The notes under the pieces are model-generated. The model did no database searches, was not told the origin of the DNA, and was given only the letters and a program-made list of their open reading frames with translations. From an uncultured Eubacteriales bacterium (GTDB taxonomy: Bacteria; Bacillota; Clostridia; UBA1381; UMGS1253): a stretch of DNA of 20,960 bases. A program made the translations under genes and the position numbers. Below, one piece after another: positions 1 through 7,707 of the stretch. The DNA lies in contig URQR01000014.1 of the NCBI GenBank assembly GCA_900550065.1, positions 1 to 20,960 of the forward strand, written 5' to 3'. Each line of letters starts with the position of its first letter. The first letter of the stretch is position 1.

Positions 1-2
1 AA

Positions 3-773
3 AAGGGGAAGGTTGACTGCCTAACGCTTGGAATTGTCACGGACTTTACGGTGCATCCGTTCTGGGAGGAAACGAGCCTTGACTACTATGTAACGGCGAG
101 CCGGCTTTTAAATTTACAGCTTGAGAAAAAAGGAATTAGCAAAAAGAAAGCGCTGCCGGTCGGTATCCCGATTCATCCGAAATTTGGGAAAAGCATCCCG
201 AAAGAGGAGGCGCGCGCCGCGCTGCGCATAGCAGATAAGCAGACCATCCTCGTTATTATGGGCTCGATGGGTTATGGGCATATTATGAAGGAACTGTTAA
301 AGCTCGACGAGATGCGGGGCGACTTTCAAATCTTGTGTGTTTGTGGGAACAATAAACGCCTGCGCACGCTCGTGAGTGGGCATACGTGGAAAAAGAAGAT
401 GCATGTATATGGTTACGTCGACAATGTCGACGTGATGATGGACGCGGCGGACGTGATAGTGACAAAGCCCGGCGGGCTGACCACTTCGGAGTTTCTGGCA
501 AAGGGGCTGCCGGCGATTGTGTTGGATCCCATTCCGGGGCAGGAGGACCGCAATGTAGAGTTTTTGCTCAATAACGGCCTTGCGATTAAGGTGAGTGAAA
601 CGTTCCCGATTGACGAAGCGGTGTACCAGCTTTTACTGCATGAATGGCGGCTCGAGCTGCTCAGTACGGCGGCAAAATTTATGGGAAAACCGGACGCGGC
701 GGCCGACATTTGCAGCTTTGTGATGGAGGCGTGCGAACAGAAGACAGATGCGGAAAACGATTTAAACGGATAA
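3..773 (+). CDS. UgtP/MGDG-synthase-like diacylglycerol glycosyltransferase, C-terminal part
   Basis: The reading frame is open from the left edge, so this is the last 256 or so residues of a larger gene; the family is usually about 370-390 residues. The visible start has the VTDFTVHPFW motif, typical of the end of the MGDG-synthase N-terminal domain. A GT28/MurG-like C-terminal domain follows, with a GSMGYGH glycine-rich loop and the nucleotide-sugar-binding signature TKPGGLTTSEFLAKGLP, then the PIPGQEDRN segment. Enzymes of this family transfer glucose or galactose from a UDP-sugar to diacylglycerol at the inner face of the membrane, giving glycolipids and the lipoteichoic-acid anchor. The exact sugar cannot be read from the sequence. 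The GTG at 51 is internal and is not the start. The gene ends 17 bp before ispD, suggesting co-transcription. Confidence 0.88.
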   Translation, partial: KGKVDCLTLGIVTDFTVHPFWEETSLDYYVTASRLLNLQLEKKGISKKKALPVGIPIHPKFGKSIPKEEARAALRIADKQTILVIMGSMGYGHIMKELLKLDEMRGDFQILCVCGNNKRLRTLVSGHTWKKKMHVYGYVDNVDVMMDAADVIVTKPGGLTTSEFLAKGLPAIVLDPIPGQEDRNVEFLLNNGLAIKVSETFPIDEAVYQLLLHEWRLELLSTAAKFMGKPDAAADICSFVMEACEQKTDAENDLNG

Positions 774-790
774 AGACAGGAGGGCGGCGG

Positions 791-1522
791 ATGTTTGGCA
801 GGGCAAAACGAAGCACATGCGGCGCGGTGGTCGTTGCTGCTGGCAGTGGGACGCGGATGCGGCTCGGCGCGGATAAAAGCGGTACGCCTATCAATAAGGT
901 GTTTTTGGAGGTGGGCGGTATGCCCATCCTTGCACATACGCTGCGTGCGTTTGAAAGCTGCCGCAGCATCGACGAAATCGTCGTTGTAACGCGCGAGTGC
1001 GATATCCCGCTTTGTAAACAGCTTGCGGACGAATTCGGAATTACAAAGCTTACAAATATTGTCTGCGGCGGCGCAACGCGGCAGGAATCGGTCAGAATTG
1101 GACTTGCGGAGCTTGGCGAGGGATGTTATCTTGCGGCAATACACGACGGGGCGCGCTGTCTTGTCCGGCCGGAGGATATCGCAGCGGCAGCTGCGGCGGC
1201 GGACGAGTCGGGGGCCGCGAGCCTTGGCGTTTTGTGCAGCGACAGTTTAAAGCGCGTCGACGAAAATGGAATGATAACCGAAGATATTGACCGTACACTC
1301 GCCTATCGGGTGCAGACACCGCAGGTGTTTGTCAGAGAACAGATTATTGCGGCGCACGAGCTGGCGGCGGCGGACGGGTTTATGGCGACGGACGACTGCG
1401 GCGTGGCGCAGCATGCGGGTATCCGGGTCCGGATGGTGGACGCGGCGGGCTATAATATTAAGATTACAACACCGGACGACCTCGAGCTGGCGCGGGCGCT
1501 GCTCGGCGGCGAAGAGGGATAG
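791..1522 (+). CDS. ispD: 2-C-methyl-D-erythritol 4-phosphate cytidylyltransferase
   Basis: IspD joins CTP and MEP to form CDP-ME, the third step of the non-mevalonate isoprenoid pathway in the cytoplasm. The 243-residue product is slightly longer than the usual 225-235. It shows the N-terminal nucleotide-binding signature VVVAAGSGTRM (about residues 14-24), the DGARCLV segment, the SLKRVDENGMI...RTLAYRVQTPQVF block and a late TDDCGVA motif, all typical of the family. The ATG at 791 was chosen because AGGAGG lies at 778-783, 7 nt upstream. The open frame extends to 644, but that would overlap the previous gene and add residues the family lacks. It ends in TAG, which shows that TAG is a normal stop here. 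ispF follows 57 nt later. Confidence 0.95.
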   Translation: MFGRAKRSTCGAVVVAAGSGTRMRLGADKSGTPINKVFLEVGGMPILAHTLRAFESCRSIDEIVVVTRECDIPLCKQLADEFGITKLTNIVCGGATRQESVRIGLAELGEGCYLAAIHDGARCLVRPEDIAAAAAAADESGAASLGVLCSDSLKRVDENGMITEDIDRTLAYRVQTPQVFVREQIIAAHELAAADGFMATDDCGVAQHAGIRVRMVDAAGYNIKITTPDDLELARALLGGEEG

Positions 1523-1525
1523 GCA

Positions 1526-1557
1526 TTGACCATTAAGAATATTGTCTACAGTATAAA
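1526..1557 (+). promoter_or_regulatory. Possible weak promoter before ispF
   Basis: TTGACC at 1526-1531 and TATAAA at 1552-1557 resemble sigma-A boxes, but the 20-bp spacer is longer than the optimal 17. It could give ispF some independent transcription. Read-through from ispD is equally likely. Confidence 0.25.
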
Positions 1558-1579
1558 TTTTTAAGGAGAGAAGAAGCGT

Positions 1580-2080
1580 ATGATACGGGTTGGACACGGC
1601 ATGGACGTGCATAAACTCACAGAGGGGAGAAAATTGATTCTTTGCGGCGTGGAAATCCCATATGAAAAGGGTCTGCTGGGCCACTCCGACGCAGACGTGG
1701 CGCTGCATGCACTAATGGACGCAATGCTCGGCGCGGTTGCGCTCGGCGACATTGGGGCGCATTTCCCTGACACGGATGCGGCGTTTGCCGGCGCGGACAG
1801 CATGGCGCTGTTAGAGCGTGTTGTCGTAATGGCGGAGGACATCGGCTATGTGCTCGGCAACGCGGATATTACGATTGTGGCGCAGGCGCCGAAGCTGGCG
1901 CCGTACATTGAGCAGATGCGTGAAAATATCAGCACAGTCTGTGGCACGGATATCAGCGATGTAAACGTTAAGGCGACGACGACAGAGGGGCTCGGCTTTG
2001 AGGGGCAGGGACAGGGAATCAGCGCGCACGCGGTTGTGCTGCTCTATAAAAATGAGGAGTTTTTGCCCGGCGAGGTCTAA
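1580..2080 (+). CDS. ispF: 2-C-methyl-D-erythritol 2,4-cyclodiphosphate synthase
   Basis: IspF converts CDP-ME 2-phosphate into MEcPP with release of CMP, acting as a homotrimer with a divalent metal at the subunit interface. The product is 166 residues; the family usually has about 157. The metal ligands are visible as Asp9 and His11 in GHGMDVH and His43 in HSDADVALH. The substrate loop GHSDADV (34-40), the DIGAHFPDTD segment, and the C-terminal VKATTTEGLGFEGQGQGI block are all intact. The ATG has AAGGAG at 1563-1568. The ispD-ispF pair is often adjacent or fused in bacteria; here the two are separate genes. The extension after VVLLYKN is short and poorly conserved. Confidence 0.96.
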   Translation: MIRVGHGMDVHKLTEGRKLILCGVEIPYEKGLLGHSDADVALHALMDAMLGAVALGDIGAHFPDTDAAFAGADSMALLERVVVMAEDIGYVLGNADITIVAQAPKLAPYIEQMRENISTVCGTDISDVNVKATTTEGLGFEGQGQGISAHAVVLLYKNEEFLPGEV

Positions 2081-2134
2081 GAGAACAAACGGATTGCAAT
2101 AGCGGATGTCCGACAAGAGAAAGGGGTATTTTGT

Positions 2135-5100
2135 GTGCGTGAAACCTACAAAAGATTACTGTGCCTGATAACGGCGATAGCGGTCATATCCGGCTTATTT
2201 CCCGCCTATGCGGCGGATGTCGCGGGCAACGGCGTGAGCGCGCCGCCGGTATATAGTACTGATACACTGATAGAATTTGAGGACGGCTATATTCAAAACG
2301 GCGCTGTACAAATCCGCCCCAGCAGAACGTCGAGCGGCGGAAAGTGCACAACTGTACAGTCCGGCGGGCGGCTTGACAATCCGCCCAGTAGCCATACGCC
2401 GGATATTTCTTATAAAATCAATATTCCGTCTGCCGGAACGTATTATATCTATATGCGATATAATGCGGCAAATGACGGCAGCGACTCTTTATATGTCCGC
2501 TGGAACGGTGGAAATTATGTATATTCGGGGGTAAAGGAAACGAAAAATGAGTGGGGCTGGACGACGCTGACGGGTAAGGGGACGAGCTTTACCGCAAACG
2601 CGGCGGGCGTTTATACGCTTGATTTTTTGCACAGGGAGCCGGGTCTGATTACTGACGCGTTTTTTGTTACGAAAAACCCAAAAGCGATTGACACGGAGGC
2701 TGTGGAGAGCGAAATTGGGAATTCACAGTCCGGCTCGCCGGAATTTGCTCTAAACAGCAAGGCGGAGACGTTTGACCTACAGGATGGATTTGCCCTTTTT
2801 GAGGCGGAGGATACGACGTTTGACACGGCATTATTTCAGAAAGAAACCGAACAGACGGGTGCGTCCGGCGGGAGCTACATAGCGCCATCTAAGGCGTACC
2901 AGTCGGGCGCGCCGGCGCAGAGCGCGTTTGGTATGGAATTTAACTTCAATGTCGATGTGAGCGCGCCAATCTATTCCGTATGGATGCGCGTTTGTATTCC
3001 GAGCACGGGAAGCGACTCGATGTGGATGTCGCTTGACGGCGGGAACTACAAAATGGCGAACAGTTATGACTATAATAAGTCGGACGGCGGGCAGTTTGTG
3101 TGGCGCAGGGTCGCGACATACAACGGACTTACCGCCGGGACGAAGCACAACTTCCGGTTTTACCCGCGCGAGGCGTGGAGTAAAATTGATATGATATTGA
3201 TTACAAATAGGAGTAATGCTGTGCCGAGCGGTATGGGAGAGTTTGAGGAGTTGCAACTTCCGGCAGACCAATACCCGGCGCCGCCCATTCTGCCGGAGAA
3301 GGGGCAGCATCCGCGCCTGTACCTTACAGAAGCGGATATCCCGACACTGAAGGAAAATATGAATAAGCCGCAGAACGCAAAAGCAAAAAGTGAATTTGAG
3401 GCTCTGTTGGCAAAGGAAACAGACGGCAGACTGGGCGAATCGCTGATGGACAGCTATACGAATTACGATTCATCAACAATGGCGATTATTGAGGCGTATG
3501 CTTACAAATATGCGCTGGACAAAGACCGCGCTTACGGCTTAAAGGCGAAAAACGCCATATTGAATTTCATGTCCACGGTGACATTTGACCAAAACCAGCA
3601 GGATATTACGCGCCAGATGGGCCATGCGATTTTTTTGGGCGCGCAGGTGTACGATTGGTGCTATGACCTGTTTGAGCCGCGGGAGCGGCAGGCAGTCATC
3701 GATAAATGTGAAGAAATCGCTATGCAGATGGAGGTTGGCTACCCGCCCGACGGGCAGGGGGCGGTCTGCGGCCACGGCGGCGAGGCACAGATTATGCGCG
3801 ACCTGCTCGGCTTTGCGATTGCAACCTACGATGAGCGGCCGGACATCTATAACTTTGTGGCGGGACGGTTTTTCTCTGAGTTTATAGAGACGCGCAATTA
3901 CTGGTATGAGTCCGGCACGCACCATCAGGGCGATGCATACGGCAGTTACCGCTACTACTGGGAGGTCGTGGCGCAGGAAATGATTTACCGCATGACGGGC
4001 GGCGATACGGCGGGCGGCGTAAAGGTATTTAACGATACACAAGCGGACGTGCCGTACTTTTGGATTTACTCGCGCAGGCCGGACGGACAGGTACTGCGCA
4101 CGGGCGACTGTTATAATGAGAGTACCCGGCGCGGCAGCTATTGGACGCCGTACACCAATCCATTGTTTTTGTCGGCAAACTTCTACGGCGACGCAATTTT
4201 GAAGGGCGAATATGAAATTGAAAATCCAAGCGGTGCATTTTCATATGGTACAGCGCCGTGCTCGCCGGTTATATACCTGCTGTTTAATGACCCGGACCTT
4301 ACAGCGCAGCAGGACAAGGCAAATCTGCCGCTGACGCGCTACTTTGGCTCGCCGAACGGTATGATGATTGCGCGCACGGGCTGGGACGTGAATGCTGCCG
4401 CGCCGGCGCAGAGCGGCGACGTTGTAGCGATGATGAAAATCGGCGAGCGGTGGGGGGCGAACCACCACCATCTTGACGCGGGCAGCTTCCAGCTTTACTA
4501 TAAAGGTATCCTTGCGTCGGAGTCAGGCTTTTATGAATCCTACGGCTCCTATCACGACCAGAATTATAACAAGGCGTCGATTGCGCACAATGTGCTGACA
4601 ATCTACGACCCGAATGAGAAATTTAATGCGTATAACGGAAAAGACAACAAAGGGAACGCGGTCAGCTTCCCGAATGGCGTCAATGACGGCGGCCAGCGGC
4701 GGCCGGGCGGCGAGCCAGCGACGATGGAAACATGGATGAAGTCTGACTACGAAACGGGCAAGGTGCTCGACCATGCATTCGGGCCGGACGAGAATTCGCC
4801 GGAATATACGTACATTAAGGGCGACATTACAAAAGCGTATGGCGGGAGCGGAAGCGGCAAGGTGTCCAATGTGACCCGCGCGATGGCATTTCTGCCGCTC
4901 GAAGACGACAATTATCCTGCGATGATGGTTATCATGGATAAGGTTACGTCGACAAATCCGTCGTTTAAGAAGAAATGGCTTTTGCATACGCAGCAGGAGC
5001 CGCAGATAGACGGAACAACTTCCGTTGTAAAGCGCGATACTGACGGATATAACGGAAAATTAACGGTGCAGACACTTTTGCCGGAAAACGCGTCCGTAAC

Positions 5101-5917
5101 GAAAATCGGCGGTGAAGGCAAGCAGTTCTGGGTCGGCAATCAGGCCGGGGACTTTGAAAACGACGGCAATAATTTTGCTTTAAGCTCTGTGCCGGGGCCG
5201 GATTCCGCAGTAGAGGCCGGTTGGGGCAGAATTGAGGTATCACCCTCGGCGGCGCGTCTGTCCGACACGTTTTTAAATGTGCTTGCTGTGTCGGAGGCGG
5301 ACAATACGGCGCGGCCGCTCGACTCGAAGCTGCTGCGCGGCGAAAATGTGGTAGGCGTACAGGCGGCGGGCAAGGCGCTGCTGTTTGCCGACACGGATAC
5401 GCCGTCTGCTGAGAAAAACCGAATAGCAAATAGAGCGTCGTTCACACTGGCGGGTGATGCGCCGCTCGATATCCTTATCATGGGCGTAAAGGCGGGGACG
5501 TGGCGCGTCAGCGCAAACGGCGAGACAAAGACGTATACGGCAACGGAGGACGGCGGTACGCTGTATTTTGCGGGCGGCGCGGGCGACTATACGCTGGCCT
5601 ATGGCGGAGACGGCTATGCGGCGCAGATAGCGGCGGCGGAAGCAAGCAAAAGCGGCGCGTCGTATACGGTCAGTGCGACGCTTGCCGGCAGCTATGCGGA
5701 TACGAGCGTAGCTGTGGCGGCTTATGACGCAGGCGGACGCCTTCTGGCGATTCGAAAGCAGGCGTGTACGGCGCAGGCGGATTATCGCTTCTCATTTTCA
5801 GAGGCGGAGCTTTCTGGCCTGTCGGAGTTTAAGCTGTTTTTGTGGGATAACCGCGGCGTTGCGCTGCCGGCGGCAAAGAGCCGGACGATTCCGTCTGTGG
5901 AGATAAAACAGAAATAA
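2135..5917 (+). CDS. Secreted heparinase II/III-family polysaccharide lyase with two N-terminal carbohydrate-binding-like domains
   Basis: This is a 1260-residue secreted protein starting with GTG; GAAAGGGG lies about 9 nt upstream. Residues 1-26 are a signal peptide: KR, a hydrophobic core, and AYA before the cleavage point. Two beta-sandwich, CBM-like segments follow, at about 45-185 (opening IEFEDGYI) and 215-360 (opening FALFEAEDT); both have the acidic FE(A/D)ED start seen in CBM6/35-like domains. A helical toroid spans about 385-700. The heparinase II/III C-terminal domain carries NHHHLDAGSF (Asn776, His777-779, Asp781) and a later SIAHNVLTIYD. The C-terminal 110 or so residues resemble the FKLFLWDNRGV-type tail of many Clostridial extracellular proteins. 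The family cleaves acidic polysaccharides such as heparin, alginate or related glycans by beta-elimination. The actual substrate and PL family cannot be assigned. No LPXTG or other surface anchor is seen. There is no sugar regulator or transporter beside it. Confidence 0.85.
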   Translation: MRETYKRLLCLITAIAVISGLFPAYAADVAGNGVSAPPVYSTDTLIEFEDGYIQNGAVQIRPSRTSSGGKCTTVQSGGRLDNPPSSHTPDISYKINIPSAGTYYIYMRYNAANDGSDSLYVRWNGGNYVYSGVKETKNEWGWTTLTGKGTSFTANAAGVYTLDFLHREPGLITDAFFVTKNPKAIDTEAVESEIGNSQSGSPEFALNSKAETFDLQDGFALFEAEDTTFDTALFQKETEQTGASGGSYIAPSKAYQSGAPAQSAFGMEFNFNVDVSAPIYSVWMRVCIPSTGSDSMWMSLDGGNYKMANSYDYNKSDGGQFVWRRVATYNGLTAGTKHNFRFYPREAWSKIDMILITNRSNAVPSGMGEFEELQLPADQYPAPPILPEKGQHPRLYLTEADIPTLKENMNKPQNAKAKSEFEALLAKETDGRLGESLMDSYTNYDSSTMAIIEAYAYKYALDKDRAYGLKAKNAILNFMSTVTFDQNQQDITRQMGHAIFLGAQVYDWCYDLFEPRERQAVIDKCEEIAMQMEVGYPPDGQGAVCGHGGEAQIMRDLLGFAIATYDERPDIYNFVAGRFFSEFIETRNYWYESGTHHQGDAYGSYRYYWEVVAQEMIYRMTGGDTAGGVKVFNDTQADVPYFWIYSRRPDGQVLRTGDCYNESTRRGSYWTPYTNPLFLSANFYGDAILKGEYEIENPSGAFSYGTAPCSPVIYLLFNDPDLTAQQDKANLPLTRYFGSPNGMMIARTGWDVNAAAPAQSGDVVAMMKIGERWGANHHHLDAGSFQLYYKGILASESGFYESYGSYHDQNYNKASIAHNVLTIYDPNEKFNAYNGKDNKGNAVSFPNGVNDGGQRRPGGEPATMETWMKSDYETGKVLDHAFGPDENSPEYTYIKGDITKAYGGSGSGKVSNVTRAMAFLPLEDDNYPAMMVIMDKVTSTNPSFKKKWLLHTQQEPQIDGTTSVVKRDTDGYNGKLTVQTLLPENASVTKIGGEGKQFWVGNQAGDFENDGNNFALSSVPGPDSAVEAGWGRIEVSPSAARLSDTFLNVLAVSEADNTARPLDSKLLRGENVVGVQAAGKALLFADTDTPSAEKNRIANRASFTLAGDAPLDILIMGVKAGTWRVSANGETKTYTATEDGGTLYFAGGAGDYTLAYGGDGYAAQIAAAEASKSGASYTVSATLAGSYADTSVAVAAYDAGGRLLAIRKQACTAQADYRFSFSEAELSGLSEFKLFLWDNRGVALPAAKSRTIPSVEIKQK

Positions 5918-5928
5918 AAAAATTGTAT

Positions 5929-5954
5929 AAAGGGGCGGACGTCGCCCCTTTTTT
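5929..5954 (+). terminator. Intrinsic terminator of the polysaccharide lyase gene
   Basis: AGGGGCG at 5931-5937 pairs with CGCCCCT at 5943-5949 across a 5-nt loop and is followed by a T run to 5954. It starts 11 nt after the stop codon and isolates the lyase gene from the str operon. Confidence 0.9.
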
Positions 5955-6093
5955 GTGTTTTTGCTTCATGAGAATTGTTTTACAAAATGCATAAAACAGG
6001 ATAAAAATGGGGACGCTGAACGGTGAGATTTTTTGCAAAATGGAACAGAATCGTTTTGACGCAGCCACCTTTGTAAAAAAATGTGCAAAATGC

Positions 6094-6122
6094 TTGACAA
6101 TGCTTGACAAAGCTGATAAACT
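6094..6122 (+). promoter_or_regulatory. Sigma-A-type promoter of the str operon with a duplicated -35
   Basis: TTGACA at 6094-6099 and TAAACT at 6117-6122 are 17 bp apart. The 10-bp unit TGCTTGACAA occurs twice in tandem (6091-6100 and 6101-6110), giving a second TTGACA at 6104-6109. This is the only convincing promoter in the 263-bp gap before ybxF. The rest of that gap is AT-rich and I see nothing else definite in it. Confidence 0.6.
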
Positions 6123-6217
6123 ACAATAGTCTGGAAAAAATAATGCGGTATTTTACCCATTATCCGGCGAAAGAAAGAACAATTGATTACGGGCAACAAG
6201 GATTTACGGAGGTAAAT

Positions 6218-6463
6218 ATGCTGAATCAATTAAAGGATGGCCCGGCTCACGTCGGGCTGAAGCAGTCGAAACGGGCTTTGCAGGAGGGCAATGTGGCGAA
6301 GGCTTTTGTCGCCGAGGATGCCGACCCTCACGTCACGCGCGCCTTTGTGGCGGAATGTGCTGCTGCGGGGGTGGAGGTAGACTATGTTGACAGTATGCTC
6401 CGGCTCGGCCATGCGGCGGGGATTGACCGCGGCGCGGCGGTAGCTGTCGTTTTGAAGCAGTAA
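6218..6463 (+). CDS. ybxF: L7Ae-family kink-turn-binding ribosomal protein (YbxF type)
   Basis: The product is an 81-residue small L7Ae/L30e-fold protein. Its family binds kink-turn RNA and associates with ribosomes in Firmicutes. The VGLKQSKRAL segment matches the conserved G-x-KQ-x-x-KAL RNA-binding loop. VAEDADPHVT and the C-terminal LRLGHAAGIDRGAAVAVVL are also family signatures. The ATG at 6218 was chosen because GGAGG lies at 6208-6212 and the length then matches the B. subtilis protein (82 residues). The frame opens further upstream, but that extension would read through the promoter and leader. In B. subtilis this gene lies between rpoC and rpsL; here it heads the operon. Confidence 0.88.
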   Translation: MLNQLKDGPAHVGLKQSKRALQEGNVAKAFVAEDADPHVTRAFVAECAAAGVEVDYVDSMLRLGHAAGIDRGAAVAVVLKQ

Positions 6464-6484
6464 TACCATTCGATATAGGGACAG

Positions 6485-6499
6485 GCCGCGTCGTGCGGC
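6485..6499 (+). other. Short GC-rich hairpin between ybxF and rpsL
   Basis: GCCGC at 6485-6489 pairs with GCGGC at 6495-6499 over a 5-nt loop, about 30 nt before the rpsL Shine-Dalgarno AGGAGG. It lacks a terminal T run, so it is not a good terminator. It may affect mRNA processing or translation. Confidence 0.4.
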
Positions 6500-6547
6500 G
6501 CGTCTTTATATAAATATGAGTTTTGAGGAAAGGAGGAAACACAAAGA

Positions 6548-6964
6548 ATGCCTACATTTAACCAATTAGTAAGAAAAGGCAGACAGGACAAGAACTTTAA
6601 GTCGAAGGCGCCGGCGCTCCAAAAGGGATTAAACTCTCTGCGCAAAAAGGCGACGGATCAGAGCGCACCGCAGAAGCGCGGCGTTTGTACCTCTGTTCGT
6701 ACGCTGACGCCGAAGAAGCCGAACTCGGCGCTTAGAAAGGTTGCCAGAGTACGTCTTACAAACGGCATTGAAGTAACCGCCTATATCCCGGGTATCGGCC
6801 ACAACTTGCAGGAACACAGCGTTGTGCTGATTGAGGGCGGCAGGGTACGTGACCTTCCTGGTACGCGTTACCACATTATCCGCGGTACGCTGGATGCACA
6901 GGGCGTTGCAAACCGTATGCAGGCGAGAAGCCGCTATGGTGCAAAGAAGCCGAAAGCGAAGTAA
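6548..6964 (+). CDS. rpsL: 30S ribosomal protein S12
   Basis: S12 lies at the decoding centre of the small subunit and helps monitor codon-anticodon pairing. The 138-residue product aligns end to end, without gaps, with my recollection of B. subtilis S12. Conserved blocks include PQKRGVCT, TPKKPNSALRK, RVRLTNGIEVTAYIPGIGHNLQEHSVVLI and the basic C-terminus GAKKPKAK. Two residues in the decoding loop differ from the usual sequence: Glu96 replaces the common Arg, and Arg101 replaces the nearly universal Lys (GGRVRDLPG instead of GGRVKDLPG). Lys101 corresponds to E. coli Lys87/88, where Lys-to-Arg changes give streptomycin resistance. The ATG has AGGAGG 11 nt upstream. Confidence 0.98.
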   Translation: MPTFNQLVRKGRQDKNFKSKAPALQKGLNSLRKKATDQSAPQKRGVCTSVRTLTPKKPNSALRKVARVRLTNGIEVTAYIPGIGHNLQEHSVVLIEGGRVRDLPGTRYHIIRGTLDAQGVANRMQARSRYGAKKPKAK

Positions 6965-7002
6965 TACATGGGTATGGAACCATATGCTATGTAGCTTTGC
7001 CA

Positions 7003-7129
7003 AAAATCACAAATCGAATAAAGTGTGCGGCTACGACGCGCAGACCTGTGCTTTTTAGCAAGGCTGTATAGATAGATTGTAGATGCGCGCTGACGGCGGA
7101 TATAGATGCCGCCGAGTACCTGTGATTTT
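7003..7129 (+). other. Structured intercistronic region between rpsL and rpsG, candidate regulatory leader
   Basis: The 193-nt gap between rpsL and rpsG is long for this operon. AAAATCACA at 7003-7011 is perfectly complementary to TGTGATTTT at 7121-7129. Inside it, CGCGCA at 7037-7042 pairs with TGCGCG at 7084-7089, TGCT at 7049-7052 with AGCA at 7057-7060, and CGGCGG at 7094-7099 with CCGCCG at 7109-7114. The arms are properly nested, so they could form at once as a multibranched RNA ending 13 nt before the rpsG Shine-Dalgarno. In E. coli, S7 represses translation through this intercistronic position. Whether this RNA does the same is inference. Confidence 0.45.
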
Positions 7130-7157
7130 ATGATGAATCATGAAGGAGGGAAGAAAA

Positions 7158-7628
7158 GTGCCAAGAAGAGGTTTTATAGCAAAGAGAGAGGTTCTGGCTG
7201 ACCCGCTTTACAACAGTGTTGTTGTAACGAAGCTGATCAACAATATTATGTTAGACGGCAAGCGCGGCGTTGCGCAGAGAATCGTATACGATGCGTTTGA
7301 AATCATCGCGGAAAAGACGGGCAAGGACGCGCTCGAAGTGTTCGAGCAGGCGCTGGAAAACATTATGCCGGTGCTCGAGGTTAAGGCAAGACGTGTCGGC
7401 GGCGCAAACTATCAGGTGCCGATCGAGGTTCGCCCTGACAGAAGGCAGACGCTGGGTCTTAGATGGCTCACGCTCTATGCGCGTCAGCGCGGCGAGCGGA
7501 CGATGCGCGAGCGTCTCGCAAATGAAATCATGGACGCAGTCAATGGAACAGGCGGCGCTGTGAAAAAACGCGAAGATACACACAAAATGGCGGAAGCAAA
7601 CAAAGCGTTTGCTCACTTCCGTTGGTAA
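7158..7628 (+). CDS. rpsG: 30S ribosomal protein S7
   Basis: S7 nucleates folding of the 3' major domain of 16S rRNA and contacts E-site tRNA. The product is 156 residues, the family's usual length, starting MPRRGFIAKREVLADPLYNS. Family blocks include KLINNIMLDGKRGVAQ, PVLEVKARRVGGANYQVP and GAVKKREDTHKMAEANKAFAHFRW. The GTG at 7158 is the start: AAGGAGGG lies at 7143-7150 and the length then fits exactly. The upstream in-frame ATG at 7140 overlaps the ribosome binding site and was rejected. Confidence 0.97.
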   Translation: MPRRGFIAKREVLADPLYNSVVVTKLINNIMLDGKRGVAQRIVYDAFEIIAEKTGKDALEVFEQALENIMPVLEVKARRVGGANYQVPIEVRPDRRQTLGLRWLTLYARQRGERTMRERLANEIMDAVNGTGGAVKKREDTHKMAEANKAFAHFRW

Positions 7629-7659
7629 TTTAAACTTTAACAATTACGAAAGACCGATA

Positions 7660-7687
7660 CTAAAAATTGCGTAAGCGCTATTTTTAG
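7660..7687 (+). other. Symmetric hairpin just before the fusA ribosome binding site
   Basis: CTAAAAAT at 7660-7667 pairs with ATTTTTAG at 7680-7687. Inside, GCG at 7669-7671 pairs with CGC at 7676-7678 across TAAG, with one T-T mismatch between the two helices. The Shine-Dalgarno begins a few bases later (7691). The T run is inside the stem, not after it, so this is not a typical terminator. It could be an mRNA processing, stability or translation element. Confidence 0.45.
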
Positions 7688-7707
7688 AGGAAAGGAGGAA
7701 CATTCGC

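Noticed and set aside
413..1144. A 243-codon open frame on the minus strand
   Set aside because: It lies antisense to the glycosyltransferase and ispD genes, has an Arg/Ser/Cys-rich composition, and matches no family I know.
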